Source of the DNA: Fibrobacterota bacterium
Lineage (GTDB): Bacteria; Fibrobacterota; Fibrobacteria; UBA11236
Length of the DNA stretch: 64,000 nucleotides
NCBI GenBank assembly: GCA_947482115.1
Contig: CANKII010000003.1
Span: 124,001-188,000 of the forward strand
Reading direction: 5' to 3'
Below are positions 19,645 through 28,556 of this stretch, piece after piece; the stretch's first letter is position 1, and each line of letters opens with the position of its first letter. A program made the position numbers and the translations under genes. Below the pieces are notes generated by a model that had not been told where the DNA came from, ran no database searches, and saw only the letters and a list, made by a program, of their open reading frames with translations.

Positions 19645-20487
19645 GTGAAATCTTGTACAATTTGGGCATTATTGGGGTTGATGAGTACCACCACTCTTTC
19701 TGTTCTGGCGGAAGAATCCCCCCTCCATCTTTCCCTGCCTTATGAGACCAGCTTGCTTGCCATGGGACTTGCCGGCCAAATTCTTGGCCAGTACAGCCTC
19801 AATGAAATGACCCCGGTCCGTTCAAGTGATTTGAATAAGTCGGATCTGGCCCCGTGGGATCGTTTTGCAGCCGGTCGTTACAACAAGACCGCTTCCTCCG
19901 CCAGCGATGTACTGGTGCTCGCCGTGGGCGGCTCCATGTTTTGTGTGGATGCATGGGAAAAAACCCGTTCGCAAATTACATGGACTCCGGTGTTGCAAGA
20001 CGGAATCATTCTCGGAGAAGCCATGACGTGGGCCGCAGCTTTGAGCCTCAATGTGAGAGCCATGCGTTTGCATCCGCGGCCCTTTGTTTACGACTCCACG
20101 AATGGTTCTACAAGGAGCGATCGCGAAGCGCCGGAAGCGGCAGGCAGTTTTTTTTCCGGGCACGCCTCGGCAGCATTTGTGGGCGCAGCTTATCTTGCCA
20201 CGGTCTATCCCCTGCGGCATCCTGAATTTCAACATCCCGGTTTGTTATGGGCCGGCAGTTTAACGGCAGCTTCCACAGTTGCAATTTTACGCGTGGCGGC
20301 GGGGAAACATTTTCCATCCGACGTGGTTGCTGGAGCCGGAGTGGGAGCCTTGCTCGGCTGGGGATTTGCAAAAATGCACGAGTCCCACAATGCGGACTCA
20401 AAGAACTCGTGGTTCTTTAATGCGTGGCCGTCACTGGAAGGCGACGGCTTTGCGATTCAGGCCGTCAAACCTTTGGCTGCCTTGTAA
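19645..20487 (+). CDS. PAP2-family phosphatase
   Basis: SFFSGHASAAFVGAAYLATVYP and RVAAGKHFPSDVVAGAGVG motifs. Confidence 0.85.
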   Translation: MKSCTIWALLGLMSTTTLSVLAEESPLHLSLPYETSLLAMGLAGQILGQYSLNEMTPVRSSDLNKSDLAPWDRFAAGRYNKTASSASDVLVLAVGGSMFCVDAWEKTRSQITWTPVLQDGIILGEAMTWAAALSLNVRAMRLHPRPFVYDSTNGSTRSDREAPEAAGSFFSGHASAAFVGAAYLATVYPLRHPEFQHPGLLWAGSLTAASTVAILRVAAGKHFPSDVVAGAGVGALLGWGFAKMHESHNADSKNSWFFNAWPSLEGDGFAIQAVKPLAAL

Positions 20488-21761
20488 ATATTCTCGAACA
20501 AGCGCGGCAGCTTTTCGGTGGGTGTGGCGGAAAAAGCCACGCGCAAAATGCCGCCGAAGTTCACCGTCCCGGTGGAATACTCCGCCAACAAATTTTTCCG
20601 CAAGACCTCGGTATCCACTTTCACAGGCTTGATGCACATGAAATAACCCGAGTTGAATGGCAACGCCGTAAAAGCCTCGCTGTATTCCGGATGTGACGCA
20701 AGGATTTCCTTCACCGCCTCATAACGTTTCTTCAAAAGATCAAAGGCACGCTTCTTCTCCGCTGCATAACCGGGTGAAGACCAGGCCGCAAGTAACAGCG
20801 ATTGCGCAGGATGCGAACTATTCGAAATGTTGCCGCGAATGGCTCCGCCGGTTTTGGCCTCCAATGCCTCATACAACCCTGGCGTTCCACCTTGAATTCC
20901 ATAGGTCATGAAGCCGACGCGGAAACCCCAGACATAATCCTCCTTGGTGGCACCGTCGATTTTCACCGCCAACAAATTCGGATGGGCATCGCACAGCGGC
21001 GCAAAGATGGATTCTTCGTACACACCTTTTTCAAACACCAATCCGAAATAAGCGTCGTCGAGAATCGCGACAACTTTGTCTCCCGCTTCAGCAGCCTGCG
21101 TCAACACCGAAACAATGGCCGCAGCCTCATCCACAAGCGGCGTATAACCGGAAGGGTTGTTGGGAAAATTCAAACACACAATCTTTTTCCCGCCACGCGG
21201 CCCTTGATTCAATTTGGCGCGCAGGCCTTCGACGTTAAACTTTCCGTCAGCAGTGAAGGTGGGAAAGGTTTCCAGTTCCGCGCCATAGGCGAGATTGAAA
21301 ATCAGGTCATAATTTTCCCAGTACAAATCGGGAAGAATGATTTTATCTCCCGCATCGCAAAACAAATACGCGGCCATGGACAGCCCATGCGTCAGCGCCG
21401 AGCAGACTACGGGTTGGCTGAACGTTTTGGATTTCAGTCCCGGACTTTTCTGGACGATCATTTCCTTCCACAGTTTGCGAAGATCGGGTCGACCCGGACT
21501 GGGCGCATAAGTGAAGGCGTTGGCTTTCGGCAATTTGATGGCTTCGGACAAACTCGGCAGACAAAGCGGACTTCCGTCTTCCTCAAGAGCGATGCCGATG
21601 GTGGCGTTGATCTCCTTGCCATTCGCCTCGGCGGATTGCGAAAGCACTCCGAGCTTGGGAAAATAAATGGCCTTGCCGCGTTGGGACAGCATCTCCAGCA
21701 CCTGGGGATGCGAAGGCGTGATGAGATCGTTGAGTTGTTTTGCCTGGGGATCGAGAGACAT
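20457..21761 (-). CDS. Class I/II PLP-dependent aminotransferase
   Basis: NFPNNPSGYTPL, VAILDDAYFGLVFEKG, KIDGATKEDYVWGFRVGFMTYG. Confidence 0.88.
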   Translation of the reverse strand: MSLDPQAKQLNDLITPSHPQVLEMLSQRGKAIYFPKLGVLSQSAEANGKEINATIGIALEEDGSPLCLPSLSEAIKLPKANAFTYAPSPGRPDLRKLWKEMIVQKSPGLKSKTFSQPVVCSALTHGLSMAAYLFCDAGDKIILPDLYWENYDLIFNLAYGAELETFPTFTADGKFNVEGLRAKLNQGPRGGKKIVCLNFPNNPSGYTPLVDEAAAIVSVLTQAAEAGDKVVAILDDAYFGLVFEKGVYEESIFAPLCDAHPNLLAVKIDGATKEDYVWGFRVGFMTYGIQGGTPGLYEALEAKTGGAIRGNISNSSHPAQSLLLAAWSSPGYAAEKKRAFDLLKKRYEAVKEILASHPEYSEAFTALPFNSGYFMCIKPVKVDTEVLRKNLLAEYSTGTVNFGGILRVAFSATPTEKLPRLFENIYKAAKGLTA

Positions 21762-21860
21762 GATAAAACTCCGTGCCTTGGTACCGTATTGCCTTGGAAG
21801 GGGGGAAATGTAGTCAGCATCCCCTTACAGGTGCGCCCTTTCCTAATATCTTAACCCCAA

Positions 21861-22628
21861 ATGTCCCCCGGAAAATATTTGTTGCTGGCATTGGCCGGAA
21901 TCCTCGCCGGAGCGCTGAATTCCCTCGCTGGCGGAGGCGGTTTTGTCACGCTTCCGACCTTGATGTTCACCGGGTCCACTCCGATTCTGGCGAACACCAC
22001 CGGTACCGTGGCCGTTTGGCCCGGAATCCTTTCCTCCCTGTTCGCCTATCGCCGTCATTTGATCGGACGCTCTTACCCGCTGGTTTCATACACAACCCTC
22101 GCTGTTATCGGCAGTACTCTTGGAGCCTGTCTATTGTTGATGACGAGTAACCGGTTTTTTCTCGCCGTGCTTCCCTATCTCCTGTTGATGGCCACCTTGC
22201 TGTTCGCATTTGGAGGTCGGGTGACGGCATGGGCCTTGAGTCACAAATCCGAAAGCGGAGAAGAATTTCCGGCTGTCATCTCGTATTCATTGCTCTTCCT
22301 CATCGCGGTGTATGGCGGGTATTTCGGTGGCGGCATGGGAATCATGACACTGGCTTTGCTCGCGGTCATGGGCATGAAAAATGTCCATGAAATGAATGCG
22401 CTGAAATCCCTGTTGACCATGATGATCAACGGCGTGGCCGTGGTGGTCTTTCTGGCGACCGGAAAAATGGATTGGATACCCGGCCTCGTCATGATGGGAG
22501 GCGCGGTGGTGGGCGGCTATTCGACGGGACGATTCTCGCAATACGTTCCGCAGATCTGGCTGCGTCGCTTCATCATTGCCATTGCCTCCGGGATGACTCT
22601 GTATTATTTCCTGCATTCGCGCGGTTAG
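21861..22628 (+). CDS. TSUP (TauE/SafE) family membrane permease
   Basis: AGALNSLAGGGGFVTLPTLMFTGSTPILANTTGTVAVWPG; GGYFGGGMGIMTLALLAVMG. Confidence 0.88.
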   Translation: MSPGKYLLLALAGILAGALNSLAGGGGFVTLPTLMFTGSTPILANTTGTVAVWPGILSSLFAYRRHLIGRSYPLVSYTTLAVIGSTLGACLLLMTSNRFFLAVLPYLLLMATLLFAFGGRVTAWALSHKSESGEEFPAVISYSLLFLIAVYGGYFGGGMGIMTLALLAVMGMKNVHEMNALKSLLTMMINGVAVVVFLATGKMDWIPGLVMMGGAVVGGYSTGRFSQYVPQIWLRRFIIAIASGMTLYYFLHSRG

Positions 22629-23094
22629 TCTTTCGAAGCGTAATCACAAGGGTTTTCGAGAGCCGGTCATGCCAACCTCTCGGCTTTCCATCGCTCATTA
22701 AAAAAGAAAAAGCCTCGAAGGGAATGAAGCGGCAAAGGGTTCTCAGGATGGCACGCCACAAAGTCAAATCACGGCCGTCATCATTGATGGCCTGTGTGGA
22801 CGTGACCCACTTGCCAAGAGTTTTTCCAGAAATCCATTCCTGCGGGATGTAGTAGGCCAGCATCATCCCGAAGCTAAGCCCATAGGCTCCCCATCCCTGC
22901 AGGAATTTTTCAAAACCCAGTGAGTTCAAAACAGAGCCCACAATCGCGGCAAAGCCGTAAAAAAAAGCCGTGTCCAAAATCAGGTTTACCAGCCGCTGAC
23001 TGATGGAGGCCAGCTCCACCTCTTCCCAGCCTTCCCGATTTTCCACTTCCTTTTCTTCCACCCGATCCAAGTCGGGATTGGAGCTGATGCTCAT
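22573..23094 (-). CDS. RDD family membrane protein
   Basis: ASISQRLVNLILDTAFFYGF ... QEWISGKTLGKWVTSTQAINDDGRDLTLWRAILRTLCRFIPFEAFSFL. Confidence 0.85.
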   Translation of the reverse strand: MSISSNPDLDRVEEKEVENREGWEEVELASISQRLVNLILDTAFFYGFAAIVGSVLNSLGFEKFLQGWGAYGLSFGMMLAYYIPQEWISGKTLGKWVTSTQAINDDGRDLTLWRAILRTLCRFIPFEAFSFLMSDGKPRGWHDRLSKTLVITLRKTNRANAGNNTESSRRQWQ

Positions 23095-23534
23095 TTTTTC
23101 TCCTCCACACTTTTTACGGTATTCGGTTTTCCTTCTTCGCCCGCATAAAACGCCACGATTTTTAACGGCTCCGTTCCCGAATTTTTTCCGTTGTGCAGGA
23201 CGTTCATGGATTCCACGAAAGCCTGCCCCGCTTCGAACCGCAAAACCGTTCCGCCTTCAATCTCCAAAGTCAGCTTGCCCGAAAGGATGTATCCGAAAGC
23301 CGGAACGGTATGCTTGTGCCATCCTGTTTCCTTGCCGGGGGGGATTTCTACTTTCAACGCCGTCACTTCGGGCTTGTCGGTTTTCAGATATTGAACCGGC
23401 TGTTCTGCCACGGTCTTCCTGGTTTTCAGGAGTTCCGTGCTTTTGATATCCGCCTCATATCCGTGGTCGCTTCCCAGTGCAAACCCGGATACAATCGACA
23501 CCACGGCGCAGAATTTCAAAATCACTTTTTTCAT
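23091..23534 (-). CDS. Secreted cupin-domain protein
   Basis: PPGKETGWHKHTVPAFGYILSGKLTLEIEGGTVLRFEAGQAFVESMNVLHNGKN; signal peptide. Confidence 0.85.
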   Translation of the reverse strand: MKKVILKFCAVVSIVSGFALGSDHGYEADIKSTELLKTRKTVAEQPVQYLKTDKPEVTALKVEIPPGKETGWHKHTVPAFGYILSGKLTLEIEGGTVLRFEAGQAFVESMNVLHNGKNSGTEPLKIVAFYAGEEGKPNTVKSVEEKK

Positions 23535-23592
23535 ACGAATCTCCCGGGTTCCTGAAGGAAAGATACTTGGGCATTATATTTAAGTTCGACCC

Positions 23593-24030
23593 ATGTATTC
23601 ACGAATAATCTTATCCCTTTGCTGCGCCATTTCCGCCTTCGCTGCGGAATCTTCCGGCGTTCGTCATTTTTCTCCGCCCACGGGAGCGGACAGCCTGCTG
23701 GAAGCCAATCCCATTACATTGCCCGTTGTGAAACCCGCCGACCTGCAGACGGCGCTAAGTCCCGTTCCCCAACCGGCTGGCAAGGATACAGTCGCTTCGA
23801 CTGCCTCCACCACCGTATTTCAAATCCAGGTCGATGCGCTTTCCGATCTGGATGCCGCGCAGGCGCGCAAGGCTGTTGTGGAACAGGCCGTGGGGGATAA
23901 AGTCGACGTGATTTTCGATCCGCCTTATTACAAACTGCGCATCGGAAGTTTTGCCACGCGACAGGAAGCCGAGGACAGATTACTGGATTTGGCGGAGAAG
24001 AACGTGCAGGGTTTCGTCGTCCGGCAATAA
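23593..24030 (+). CDS. SPOR-domain protein
   Basis: C-terminal FQIQVDALSDLDAAQARKAVVEQAVGDKVDVIFDPPYYKLRIGSFATRQEAEDRL. Confidence 0.8.
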   Translation: MYSRIILSLCCAISAFAAESSGVRHFSPPTGADSLLEANPITLPVVKPADLQTALSPVPQPAGKDTVASTASTTVFQIQVDALSDLDAAQARKAVVEQAVGDKVDVIFDPPYYKLRIGSFATRQEAEDRLLDLAEKNVQGFVVRQ

Positions 24031-24039
24031 AATCAAACG

Positions 24040-24061
24040 GAGATTCCTAAACCGGAATCTC
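24040..24061. terminator. Candidate bidirectional hairpin between convergent SPOR gene and dapF
   Basis: GAGATTCC-taaacc-GGAATCTC perfect 8-bp stem at convergent gene ends; no long T-tract. Confidence 0.4.
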
Positions 24062-24897
24062 TAAGTCGAGATCTCCCCGCGAAACACTTCCACTGCCGGC
24101 CCCGTCATCAATACGGAACCTTCACCGGAATATTCCAGCAGCAAATCTCCGCCGGTCAAATGAATGGTCAGCTTGTCCCCTGTGAGACCAAGCTTGCGGC
24201 CAATTACCGACACAGCTGCGGCACCTGTGCCGCAGGCCCATGTTTCTCCGGAACCCCGCTCCCAAGTGCGTTGAATCACCTCGGATGCCGAAAGAACCTG
24301 CACAAATTCCACATTGACCCGATGCGGAAACCACGCATGATGTTCAAGCTTCGGGCCGATTTCCTCCACGGGAAAGCTCGCGACATCGTCCACGAAGATG
24401 ACGCAATGGGGATTACCCATGGACACTGCGCTGAACTCCAACTTGCGTCCGGAAATTTCAATCGTCTTTCGCAAGACCTGCGGTTCGTCAAACGTGGTGG
24501 GAATATCTCGTCCGTTGAAAACGGGAACGCCCATGTCCAGTTGCACCGTTTCAGCATGACCTGCGGCATCGCGACCGGTGATGGTTGCCCCGCGCAAACC
24601 CGCGCCAGTCAAAAATTGAAACGAATTCTTGCCGGGGGCATAAGTGTCATGCACATACTTGGCCACGCAGCGCAAACCGTTCCCGCACATTTCGGACTTG
24701 GAACCGTCGGCATTGTACATCTCCATCTCGGCATCCACACCGGGAGAAGGCTTGATGAGAATCAAGCCGTCGGCACCGATGCCGAAACGGCGGTGGGAAA
24801 TGGTTTGGGACAAGGCCACGGGATCCGCCACCTTTTCGCGAAAGGCATCCACGTATACGTAGTCGTTTCCCGTTCCCTGCATTTTAATGAATCGCAT
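24061..24897 (-). CDS. dapF: Diaminopimelate epimerase
   Basis: MRFIKMQGTGNDYVYVDAF, NADGSKSEMCGNGLRCVAKY, ERGSGETWACGTGAAAV; ORF extends to 24933 but the conserved start is at 24897. Confidence 0.95.
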   Translation of the reverse strand: MRFIKMQGTGNDYVYVDAFREKVADPVALSQTISHRRFGIGADGLILIKPSPGVDAEMEMYNADGSKSEMCGNGLRCVAKYVHDTYAPGKNSFQFLTGAGLRGATITGRDAAGHAETVQLDMGVPVFNGRDIPTTFDEPQVLRKTIEISGRKLEFSAVSMGNPHCVIFVDDVASFPVEEIGPKLEHHAWFPHRVNVEFVQVLSASEVIQRTWERGSGETWACGTGAAAVSVIGRKLGLTGDKLTIHLTGGDLLLEYSGEGSVLMTGPAVEVFRGEIST

Positions 24898-24926
24898 GAT
24901 ATCCCCAAAATAAAAATGCGCGGGCG

Positions 24927-25436
24927 TTACCACGCCAAAACGGTATTGTCCAACACCACACTGACCAGTTTGTCCACTGCCCGCTGGCGCGCCGTGGTTT
25001 CGGTTTCCCCGTTGTCCGGGGCGTAAGCCCCATAACCCGGCACATGTTCGTCGCGATACAAAGTGTCGCCCTTGATCTTGTCCACGAACAGTACCTTCAT
25101 CAAAATATCCACCCGGAAGGTTGTGACTTTGTCTCCCGAGGTGCTTTGCGGCGACTGGGAGTATTGCGTCAGGACACCAAAGAGTTCGACATCCGCTCCT
25201 TCATTCACCTGTTGAAGATTGCTGCGCTGCCGGAAACCGTCCTGCAAACCCCGGGTGATTTGATCGGCCAGGGACGGTTCGAGGGTTTGATTTTCGACGG
25301 GATGAATGACCAGCTTGTGCAAATGCGATGGAAGCGTGGTGCCGGAAAAGCTGTAGCACCCCGCCAGCCCTGCGACGGAAATAAGGGACACGAGTCCCAC
25401 AACACTGAAAACAAGGAAGCGGCGCATGGAATTCAA
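24927..25436 (-). CDS. LptE-like LPS-assembly lipoprotein
   Basis: Lipobox LAGCYSF; YSFSGTTLPSHLHKLVIHPVENQTLEPSLADQITRGLQDGF. Confidence 0.75.
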   Translation of the reverse strand: MNSMRRFLVFSVVGLVSLISVAGLAGCYSFSGTTLPSHLHKLVIHPVENQTLEPSLADQITRGLQDGFRQRSNLQQVNEGADVELFGVLTQYSQSPQSTSGDKVTTFRVDILMKVLFVDKIKGDTLYRDEHVPGYGAYAPDNGETETTARQRAVDKLVSVVLDNTVLAW

Positions 25437-25472
25437 AATAACCAGATCCTTCGAATCGGATTGCCCAAGCTA

Positions 25473-27944
25473 TTAACCCAGCGTTTCCCGCGTAAAAGTC
25501 TGCAACGCCTGCAAATCCCCGGCAGTTTGGGGTTCACAATCGAGTGAACGCGCCGCAAAAGCACCGAGTCCTTCAGCCGAAGCCCTTGCATCCAAAAGCC
25601 AGACAACTTTGAGTCCCGGCTTTTTGCGCAGAAGTGCAAACTCCCGCTTGAGACGCAAGGTCGCCATGGGATGCCATAATTCGTGGCGGGCGTTTTTCCC
25701 TTCGTTGCGCAAATGCTCTCCCTGCATTTCCAGCAAAGGTTCGCGGGAGGAGGGCAAGGGCATGCGCGCAATGATGGTCAGCGCCGGAACCTGTCCTCCG
25801 CTATCGCGCAAATCTTCCACTCCTTCCGTCGCCAGAACCCACCCGCCTTGTGTGGAGGCGTAGAGCTTATACAGCGCGTCTTTTCCTCCGTCCACATGCT
25901 GGGCCCAAAGGGAAACATCGGGAGGCAACAAACTACGGAGAGCTTGATACGCCACTTTCAAAGCGCCGGGAGTCGGGAAGAAAACAAAAACACCTTTTTC
26001 AGAGAACGGCTTCGCAGCTTCGAACAAATATTTCGCGAACTCGGCGGCGGATTCCACCGATGCAGTTGCGGGAAAAGAGGGTGCCATTAAAAAACGGGGC
26101 GGACTCGGATCGACTGTGCGACGCACCCGGACAGTCCATTCGGATTCCACATTCCACATGCCCAGCGAAAGCAGAAAAAAATCTGCCTGCGACGGACCTG
26201 CAAGCATCATGGCCGGAGAGATAAACAACCCTCCATCGAACAAAGTGCGAAGGTTCCCTCCCAAATCGGCATCCAACTCCACGGGCATGGAACGCAAGGC
26301 GGCTTTGTGTGGATTGGAAAAATCCTCCAGCCAGTAAACATCTTCCGCATCCCGCGCTTCGCAAAGCCTTTCAAAATCGAGCCGGAAGGATCGCAAACGG
26401 GAAAGGATGCGGTTGATTTCAGGACCCGAATCCCTGTATAAATCCTCCTGCTCCTTGAACGAAGTGAGCAACGGCTCGGGATTGGCGCCAAAAGCCAGCG
26501 CGAAAGATTCCGCATAACGCATCCGCGTTTCACCGGGAGAGCGCCGCTTGACAGCCTGCTTTCCGGCTTTCTGGAAGAAGCGCTGTAATTTCTTTTCCAG
26601 TTCAAACCAGGAGCTTGTGTCCTCTTCGCCAGGCGGCCGCAACATTTGCAAAATCGCACGCAGTCGAAACAAGGTGACATCACGGCCAAAGAGTTTGCGT
26701 GCAGTTTCAGGAAGGCGGTGCGCCGAGGCCACAATCACCGTATCGCAAGCGGGCAGCAACGCCCCTTCCACTTTCAAATGAGCACACAGCGCGGCATGCG
26801 TCACCAACACGATATTCGCAGTCGCGGCCAAAGTCCGGGCTTCCTGCGCTCCCGGGTCCTCGTCGTAAGCATCGCAACAAACTCGCGACCAGAAAAGTCG
26901 TGCGCGTTCGGGAGAAAATCCCCTGCAGTCGGCTATGAAACTGGAAAGCATTTGATCGGCCCATACTGCGAGCGGCAATGCAAAAGCTCTTTCCTCAAGC
27001 GGCAGCCGCTCCGATGGATTTTGCAGCAACTCGCGCAAACGGCGGCGACAGAGATAATTTCCCGGTTCGCCCAAAGTGGCAAGGCGTAGCTTTGCGTGAT
27101 CGGTGTGCATTGTCGGCCACAATTTTTTGCGCACCACATCCCGCGCACCGGCATCGGAAACACACAGCAATACTCGCAATCCTTTTGACGCCGTTTTAAG
27201 AGCTGTACCTAATACGAAACGAAGCTCATCCTCTTGCGGAGCCGTTTCCCAGACGAGCCATTGCCGATCCATCAAGGCCTGCGCGGCGTCTGTAATGGAA
27301 ACATCCTCGTGGAAAATTTCTGCCGGCGTTTCTGCGATTGCAGAATTCTCCAAGGGAACAGGCGCCGCTTCAATCGTTCCACAAAACACGCGGCTCCAGC
27401 CGGGCAAATCACTCGCGACTCCGGCAATGGTATTCCACGTATCCGACGAAACAGAAGTGTGAAGAAAACGCTGCGCAGCGAGAAACACCAATCCGGCGCG
27501 CCGTGCATCGGGCAAAGCGCGGTGTTCCGCATCCCGCAGGATTCCCAGCCGTTCCGAAAGCGAATCCAGACGATGACTTTCCCAAGTGGGCCAGGCAGTG
27601 CGCGCCAAAAGCAAAGAGTCGAGCCAAGGCCCCGATGTGTGCGGAAGCCCTTCGCGTTCCAGCGTGTTTCTCAGAAATGTCGAATCGAATTCAGCGTTGT
27701 GCGCCACCAGAGGCAACTCTCCCGCAAAATCCAGAAACGCTTTCAAACTTTCTGCGGAAGGAGGAGCCTTGCGAAGTTCCTCTTCGCGTAAACCGGTGAG
27801 AAGACTCGAAACAGCCGTCAGGGATTTTGTCGGTGGAAGAAAGGCTTCAAACCGCGCCACCTCTTCCCCGTTTTCGAAACGGACGCCCGCGACTTCAATG
27901 ATGCACTCGGTTGAAAAATCCAGGCCCGTGGTTTCAATGTCCAC
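25473..27944 (-). CDS. DnaQ-type 3'-5' exonuclease domain fused to degenerate DinG-like helicase region
   Basis: DIETTGLD, VAHNAEFDSTFLRNTL, EHRALPDARRAGLVF (DEDDh); C-terminal region has NYLCRRRL and VLVTHAALCAHL as in DinG, but the Walker A and DEAH positions are not conserved; GTG start. Confidence 0.8.
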   Translation of the reverse strand: MDIETTGLDFSTECIIEVAGVRFENGEEVARFEAFLPPTKSLTAVSSLLTGLREEELRKAPPSAESLKAFLDFAGELPLVAHNAEFDSTFLRNTLEREGLPHTSGPWLDSLLLARTAWPTWESHRLDSLSERLGILRDAEHRALPDARRAGLVFLAAQRFLHTSVSSDTWNTIAGVASDLPGWSRVFCGTIEAAPVPLENSAIAETPAEIFHEDVSITDAAQALMDRQWLVWETAPQEDELRFVLGTALKTASKGLRVLLCVSDAGARDVVRKKLWPTMHTDHAKLRLATLGEPGNYLCRRRLRELLQNPSERLPLEERAFALPLAVWADQMLSSFIADCRGFSPERARLFWSRVCCDAYDEDPGAQEARTLAATANIVLVTHAALCAHLKVEGALLPACDTVIVASAHRLPETARKLFGRDVTLFRLRAILQMLRPPGEEDTSSWFELEKKLQRFFQKAGKQAVKRRSPGETRMRYAESFALAFGANPEPLLTSFKEQEDLYRDSGPEINRILSRLRSFRLDFERLCEARDAEDVYWLEDFSNPHKAALRSMPVELDADLGGNLRTLFDGGLFISPAMMLAGPSQADFFLLSLGMWNVESEWTVRVRRTVDPSPPRFLMAPSFPATASVESAAEFAKYLFEAAKPFSEKGVFVFFPTPGALKVAYQALRSLLPPDVSLWAQHVDGGKDALYKLYASTQGGWVLATEGVEDLRDSGGQVPALTIIARMPLPSSREPLLEMQGEHLRNEGKNARHELWHPMATLRLKREFALLRKKPGLKVVWLLDARASAEGLGAFAARSLDCEPQTAGDLQALQTFTRETLG

Positions 27945-27997
27945 GGCGACAAAAGTGTCCAGTAATTTCGCGGAGGGCAGCGGAGCGCCTTTGACCT

Positions 27998-28516
27998 TCA
28001 GGCTTCTTCGCCGGATTCATCCGACGAAAGCACTTCGATGAGATGGAAAAATTCCCGCAGGGCGGGACTCATCACCACGCGCTTGGGACCTGCCGGCAAA
28101 AAGGGCTTGAGGCCGCGCAACAAAAACAGCGGCACATCGGCGCTACCCTCCAGATGCAGGGCGTCGAGCATGGCTTCATAATAGGGGCGGTAAAAGAAAA
28201 TGGGCGAACCTTCCTCGTCCTGTTCATCCAGCAGCAATTGCAACCACGTGGCGATTTCGGTGCGCTCGATTTCATCGCAGCGGATCTCCACCTCTTCCTC
28301 GGCTGCCAGCATGTCCGCGCCGGGAAGCGAGATATCCTCGAGCACACGCTGGGCCTTGCCCGCATCCGCACCGGCCACCGACAACGTGTAACGCTCGGAA
28401 GGCTCGATGCCGAGCTTCACTGCGCATTCAATTCCGTGACGGGCGAGATATTTTTCGAGGCGCTCCAAAGTGGCCCGCTCCAGGCTCGATGCAATCGGAA
28501 CGAATGGGCCACTCAT
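27998..28516 (-). CDS. Hypothetical protein
   Basis: 172 aa intact ORF in an operon-like minus-strand run. Confidence 0.6.
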   Translation of the reverse strand: MSGPFVPIASSLERATLERLEKYLARHGIECAVKLGIEPSERYTLSVAGADAGKAQRVLEDISLPGADMLAAEEEVEIRCDEIERTEIATWLQLLLDEQDEEGSPIFFYRPYYEAMLDALHLEGSADVPLFLLRGLKPFLPAGPKRVVMSPALREFFHLIEVLSSDESGEEA

Positions 28517-28556
28517 GATGGGGTAAAGTTAGCACATCGCGCAGCAACAAACTTTT

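Noticed and set aside
20802-21854. 350-aa plus-strand ORF antisense to the aminotransferase
   Set aside because: The minus-strand frame has clear PLP-aminotransferase motifs; the plus frame shows none.
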